From Chloroflexota bacterium (GTDB taxonomy: Bacteria > Chloroflexota > Limnocylindria > Limnocylindrales > CSP1-4), in NCBI GenBank assembly GCA_003157175.1, contig PMIQ01000223.1, forward strand, positions 7,778 through 16,896: a DNA stretch of 9,119 bases, given 5' to 3'. The position numbers and the translations under genes were made by a program. Positions within the stretch are counted from its first letter, which is position 1; each line of letters starts with the position of its first letter. The notes under the pieces are model-generated. The model saw nothing but the letters and a program-made list of their open reading frames with translations, made no database searches and was not told the origin of the DNA. Shown here in pieces: positions 6,035 through 9,119 of the stretch.

Positions 6035-6040
6035 AATGTA
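6035..6040 (-). promoter_or_regulatory. Possible -10 element upstream of the anchored hypothetical gene
   Basis: TACATT on the minus strand lies 33 nt before the GTG start at 6001, with the gene's Shine-Dalgarno site in between. The spacing is suitable, but no recognisable -35 hexamer was found. Confidence 0.25.
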
Positions 6041-6158
6041 GCGACCCGGCTCCGCCGCGACTCGCCCCAAGATGAACCCGCCGCCCTCTCCAAACGTACT
6101 ACCCGAATTCGACCCGATGGGCCACCGGGCCGGCACTTGCGGCCCCCGTCGGTTGAGG

Positions 6159-6836
6159 TCAGGCGCCGTATCTGCGCGGTGGAATGCGGCCACCGGATCC
6201 GCGCGGAGGCGGGCTCGAGATTCGACCGGCGACCCTCGCGCCCCTGGGGACCCTTGCGCCTTGACTCGGGCCCGCCTCCGGCGTCCGCTGCCACGTGTCG
6301 GACTCGCCGCCCGAGCGTGAGAGCAGCTTGATGCCGAGTACCGCAGCCGACGGGTCCAGGTCCCGCACCATGTCATAGACCGTGAGGGCCGCCACGGCCG
6401 CCGCCGTGAGCGCTTCCATCTCGACGCTGCCCGGTCCGATCGCTGCCGTTTCCACGCGGATGCGGACCACGCCGGCGGCCCGGTCGGGAACGCCGCGGAC
6501 GAGCAGATCGGTCAGGGCCACGGGGTGGCATAGCGGTATCAGGTCGCTCGTGCGCTTGCCGGCCATGACGCCGGCGAGCTCGGCAACGCTGAGGACGTCG
6601 CCCTTGGGGTTCGTGCCGTCGACGATCGCGCTGAGCGTCTCGTGAGACACGGCAACTTCGGCCTCCGCGACCGCGCGCCTGGCAATCACCGGCTGTTCGG
6701 TCACGTCCGCCATGCGCGGCCTGCCCACCCGATCGACGCGCCCGCTTCGACGGCGCCCGGCCCGCGAGCCGTCCTCGAAGGCGCCTTCTCCCGGTTTCCC
6801 GTCGGAACTCATTGGGCCGTCACCTTTCGTGCTCAT
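6159..6836 (-). CDS. moaC: Cyclic pyranopterin monophosphate synthase MoaC, with Arg at a catalytic Lys position and an extra C-terminal tail
   Basis: MoaC turns the GTP-derived 3',8-cyclo intermediate made by MoaA into cyclic pyranopterin monophosphate, the first stable step of molybdenum cofactor synthesis. The conserved core spans about 38-180: MADVTEQPVIARRAV, NPKGDVL (K78, E. coli K51), LIPLCHP (H104, E. coli H77), VEMEALTAA (E139 and E141) and VYDMVRD (D155). In E. coli the last motif is YDMCK, whose Lys131 is reported essential; here the aligned residue is Arg158 (codon CGG). After SRSGGESDTW the protein continues about 44 residues as Arg/Pro/Gly-rich sequence not found in typical MoaC. 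The ATG at 6836 overlaps the protease stop as ATGA. An in-frame ATG at 6812 has a better AAGGTGA site and would remove eight residues. No other moa gene is in view, and the enzyme may be of reduced function. Confidence 0.9.
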   Translation of the reverse strand: MSTKGDGPMSSDGKPGEGAFEDGSRAGRRRSGRVDRVGRPRMADVTEQPVIARRAVAEAEVAVSHETLSAIVDGTNPKGDVLSVAELAGVMAGKRTSDLIPLCHPVALTDLLVRGVPDRAAGVVRIRVETAAIGPGSVEMEALTAAAVAALTVYDMVRDLDPSAAVLGIKLLSRSGGESDTWQRTPEAGPSQGARVPRGARVAGRISSPPPRGSGGRIPPRRYGA

Positions 6837-8134
6837 TGATCACCGGTCTCGTCAGAGGAGGAATCCACCGGGTCCTCAGATTCCGCAGCGGGACCTGGTA
6901 GGGCGGATGGGGCAGGTGGTGGAGGCGCTCCCGGCGGGGTCCGTCGCCCTGGAAACCGCGCCACCTGCAACAGCGGCCGCGTCGTCAGTGCCCGTTGCTC
7001 GATCCGCTCCCGGATCAGCAGCGAGACCGAGCGGCGCGTCAACAGAGCCGAGACATGCTCCCCGGCCCCAATCAACAGTCCATCCAGGCCGGACCGCTCG
7101 AGAACCTCCAGGGCTGGCCACAGATCGGACTCGCCGAGCGCCCAGGGCACGCTTCCAACTGGGACCATCGCCTGCTCGGTCCGCATCATCGGCCAGCTGC
7201 GCCGCGGTATGCGCTTTATCTGGGACGTCCCGATCAACCCGAGGAGCTCCTCACCGCGCTCCACCAGCGCGGCGCCGCCGAGCCTATCGCCCAGGTACTC
7301 GCCGGCGAAAACGTCCAGGGTCAGCTGGGGCGGGATTCGCGCCGGATCCGAGTCCGCCGCGTCCGAGACCCGGGCGCCCGCGATCAGGCCCTGCAAGAAC
7401 AGCCGGCGATCGAGAATTCGACTCGAACCCACGAGCATCCATCCGGCGACTATGAGCGCCAGCCCGGGCCAGAGGTCCACGAAGACCACCACACCGGCGC
7501 CGAGGGCAATGATGCCGCCGCCGACGATCCGACCGACCCGGCTTGCGACCCTCGTCGCGACCTCGTCGCGCCCGGATCTTGCCCAGACGATTGCGTGGAC
7601 GATCCGAGCTCCGTCCATCGGATAGCCGGGGATCAGGTTCGTCACCACCAGGAAGAGATTGAACAGGGCCAGCACTTCGGCCACGAAGCTCACGGCCGCG
7701 ACGCTGTCCGGAACGGTGTTCGAGTTGCCCCAGCCAACTTCCGCCACCGCGGCAATGCTGCCGAACACCAGCATCAGAACGATGCTGGCGAACGGCCCCG
7801 CCAGCGCAGCCCTGAGTTCCTGACCCCAGGTGAGAGGCCGCGTTTCCATCAAGTACGAGCCGCCCAGGAGTTGAATGACGACCACGCTGCCACCTATGCC
7901 GTTGCGCCGCGCAACCGCGACGTGGGCCAGCTCGTGGATGGCCACCGATAAGAAGACCAAAACAGCGCTGGCGATCGCCGAGCCCCAACCCCAGGCCGCC
8001 TCGCCGCCCGTGCTCGCTTGGGCCGCGAGTCCCTCGCCGAGGACCACGGTCATGAGCGCCAGAAGGAGTATCCACGTCCAATGGGCCCGGATCTCGGTCC
8101 CGAACATACGGCCCAGAGGGAACCCGGAGTTCAT
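6833..8134 (-). CDS. Site-2 protease family (M50) intramembrane zinc metalloprotease with CBS-like C-terminal region
   Basis: This 433-residue polytopic membrane protease cuts substrates within the bilayer; bacterial relatives release sigma or transcription factors. Membrane segments lie near 20-36, 52-75, 108-132, 146-168 and 203-236. The zinc site is IHELAHV (H67, E68, H71) in the second segment. The second signature, NLIPGYPMDGARI, places N166, P169, P172 and D174 in the fourth, where D174 is the third zinc ligand. After the membrane part, about 268-385 resembles the CBS-domain pair common in this subfamily, with VPVGSVPWALGESDLWPALEVL as the best piece, so nucleotide control is possible. 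A Pro-rich acidic tail ends the protein (395-433). The start ATG (8132-8134) overlaps the DUF1461 stop as ATGA. Upstream in-frame codons to 8854 are rejected because that stretch is covered by the DUF1461 gene. The substrate is unknown. Confidence 0.93.
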   Translation of the reverse strand: MNSGFPLGRMFGTEIRAHWTWILLLALMTVVLGEGLAAQASTGGEAAWGWGSAIASAVLVFLSVAIHELAHVAVARRNGIGGSVVVIQLLGGSYLMETRPLTWGQELRAALAGPFASIVLMLVFGSIAAVAEVGWGNSNTVPDSVAAVSFVAEVLALFNLFLVVTNLIPGYPMDGARIVHAIVWARSGRDEVATRVASRVGRIVGGGIIALGAGVVVFVDLWPGLALIVAGWMLVGSSRILDRRLFLQGLIAGARVSDAADSDPARIPPQLTLDVFAGEYLGDRLGGAALVERGEELLGLIGTSQIKRIPRRSWPMMRTEQAMVPVGSVPWALGESDLWPALEVLERSGLDGLLIGAGEHVSALLTRRSVSLLIRERIEQRALTTRPLLQVARFPGRRTPPGAPPPPAPSALPGPAAESEDPVDSSSDETGDQ

Positions 8135-8847
8135 TGCGAGCCGCCGGGCGGGATCGGTGACGGAGACGCAGGCCCTGATGCCGGGGCGAACGACGCACGC
8201 CCCGCGATTCGGGCCGCCGCAAAGACAACGATCAGGGCCAGGCCCAGCACCGCTGCCGCAATCGCAACACTTGTCTCGGACCAGAACTGATCGGGAAACA
8301 GCTGGACAAGCTTCTCCGACCGGACGTCGAACATATACGTGCCCGGCGCGAAGAAGATCTGGTGGAACAGCAGGAAGGCCTGGTCGAAGAAGAGCGCGAA
8401 GGCAAGCCCGACCACCACGACGCCGCCGGCGAGCACTTTCCCGCCGGCCTCCACCGCCTGCCAGAACCACCGAGCGCCCCGGCTGGCCAGTCCGATCGCC
8501 ACCAGGATCACCGCGGCGATCAGCGCCACCAGTCCGAGGTTCAAGAGCACATTGCGGACGTCGGCCATGTGACTGCGTTCCCCGGCATCCAGAACGGGCG
8601 CCGCCGCCCCCGGGAACGTGTAGTCGAACGTGGGCGGGCCGAACACCAGATCGGACAGGATGCTGCCCGTAACCTGGCTCACCTGAGTGGGCGTGTACCC
8701 GGTCAGATTGGCCACGCCACTTCTGTCCTGATCGAGGCCCACCCAAACGGGGTTGAGAAACAAGAGCACGGCCACCGCCACGGCCACACACGGCGTGGCA
8801 ATCACCACGAGGACGGCGCTCAGCGCCCGGACAAACGGGGGTATCAC
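8131..8847 (-). CDS. DUF1461 (TIGR01906-type) integral membrane protein
   Basis: This 238-residue protein of an uncharacterised membrane family has four predicted membrane segments at about 10-31, 99-120, 138-162 and 192-214. Family marks are LNPVW at 31-35 after the first segment, a soluble loop ending in ERSHMADVRNVL (90-101), and LLFHQIFFAPGTYMFD ... LFPDQFW (159-189) before the last segment. That loop between segments 3 and 4 carries the most conserved residues. The C-terminus is a short Pro/Ser-rich tail. The start is GTG (8845-8847), with no Shine-Dalgarno site but a TACGAT -10-like hexamer 6 nt upstream, which suggests a leaderless mRNA. It is the first gene of the overlapping DUF1461-S2P-moaC run. 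A functional link to the protease, for example as partner or substrate, is only suggested by this coupling. Confidence 0.88.
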   Translation of the reverse strand: MIPPFVRALSAVLVVIATPCVAVAVAVLLFLNPVWVGLDQDRSGVANLTGYTPTQVSQVTGSILSDLVFGPPTFDYTFPGAAAPVLDAGERSHMADVRNVLLNLGLVALIAAVILVAIGLASRGARWFWQAVEAGGKVLAGGVVVVGLAFALFFDQAFLLFHQIFFAPGTYMFDVRSEKLVQLFPDQFWSETSVAIAAAVLGLALIVVFAAARIAGRASFAPASGPASPSPIPPGGSQ

Positions 8848-8853
8848 ACGTCA

Positions 8854-8859
8854 ATCGTA
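8854..8859 (-). promoter_or_regulatory. -10-like hexamer placed for a leaderless start of the DUF1461 gene
   Basis: TACGAT fits the TANNNT pattern and ends 6 nt before the GTG at 8847, so transcription would begin at or next to the start codon. No good -35 hexamer is visible and no Shine-Dalgarno site precedes the GTG, a combination typical of leaderless genes in high-GC bacteria. Confidence 0.35.
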
Positions 8860-8935
8860 CCGCTCCGAGGGGACAGAGCCCTGGCCCGCCCCCGGCGCAC
8901 CGGCGATTCGCGGCGCGTGATCGACGGATCCGGGC

Positions 8936-9119
8936 TCAGCCCGCCGAAACGCTCAGCGCGGCGGCCTCGCGCCGGATGATCTCCCAGACCCTATCGACGT
9001 CCGCATCTTCCGTTCGCAGGTTGGCCAGCGCCACGCGAATCACGAACCGACCCCGCAGACGAGTGTGCGACAGGAAGACTTCGCCGGTCTTGTTGATGGC
9101 GTCCATGAGGGCGACATTC
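8936..9119 (-). CDS. PLP-dependent group II (aromatic-L-amino-acid type) decarboxylase, C-terminal part, runs off right edge
   Basis: About 60 residues and the stop codon (8936-8938) are in the window. The visible part, ALMDAINKTGEVFLSHTRL then GRFVIRVALANLRTEDADVDRVWEIIR, matches the C-terminal small domain of fold-type I group II decarboxylases. These act on aromatic amino acids, glutamate or related substrates with pyridoxal phosphate in the cytoplasm. The LSHT and RFVIRVALANLRT pieces are typical of the aromatic-amino-acid branch, but the PLP lysine and substrate pocket are outside the window, so the substrate is unknown. It ends with ALSVSAG and lies 88 nt upstream of the DUF1461 gene on the same strand. 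I see no clear terminator between them. Confidence 0.85.
   Translation of the reverse strand, partial: NVALMDAINKTGEVFLSHTRLRGRFVIRVALANLRTEDADVDRVWEIIRREAAALSVSAG

Noticed and set aside
6995..7951. Plus-strand open frame of 318 codons
   Set aside because: It is a shadow of the site-2 protease gene, whose HELAH and NLIPGYPMDG motifs are intact on the other strand.
8135..8854. Site-2 protease frame open upstream to 8854 (673 codons in all)
   Set aside because: The upstream part overlaps the DUF1461 gene in another frame and has no protein-like character. The family start fits ATG 8134 with the ATGA overlap.

Overview
This is a GC-rich bacterial chromosome segment with densely packed genes, nearly all on the minus strand. 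The gene families suggest Chloroflexota or a similar high-GC soil or freshwater lineage. The dCTP deaminase closely resembles the actinobacterial bifunctional type, and there are a DUF1461 membrane protein, NrdR, and a Pro/Ser/Thr-linker cysteine-peptidase-like protein. This taxonomic reading is an inference without database support. No phage, transposon, CRISPR or plasmid signature is visible.

Layout from left to right. (1) 1-824: the N-terminus of a CbiM/NikM-type Co/Ni transporter (minus) is divergent from a Fur-family metalloregulator (plus). A 10-4-10 inverted repeat lies between them and is a likely metal-responsive operator. (2) 846-1709: a membrane-anchored protein with an external C39/papain-like domain, convergent with fur. 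(3) 1937-2379: a degraded conserved gene carrying one in-frame TGA and one single-base frameshift. (4) 2481-3256: a multi-pass membrane protein of unknown function, preceded by tRNA-Arg(CCU). (5) 3327-5262: a tight nrdR-dcd-metallo-beta-lactamase operon joined by 4-nt stop/start overlaps. (6) 5462-6001: a single-pass membrane-anchored protein I do not recognise. (7) 6159-8847: a second overlapping operon, DUF1461 membrane protein - site-2 protease with CBS-like tail - moaC. (8) 8936-9119: the C-terminus of a PLP-dependent group II (aromatic-type) decarboxylase running off the right edge.

How the genes relate. The left edge looks like a small self-contained metal-uptake locus with its own repressor. 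The nrdR-dcd pair links regulation of ribonucleotide reductase with supply of dUMP, and the coupled MBL hydrolase has no assigned substrate. The DUF1461-S2P-moaC operon joins two membrane proteins to a molybdenum-cofactor enzyme in which the residue aligned with a catalytic lysine is arginine. That unusual partnership, the broken gene at 1937-2379 and the divergent metal operator are the points most worth a second look. No gene-free stretch exceeds 300 bases. The largest gaps are 1710-1936, 5263-5461 and 6002-6158; they hold only weak promoter- or hairpin-like signals. I did not find a clearly new multi-gene system.
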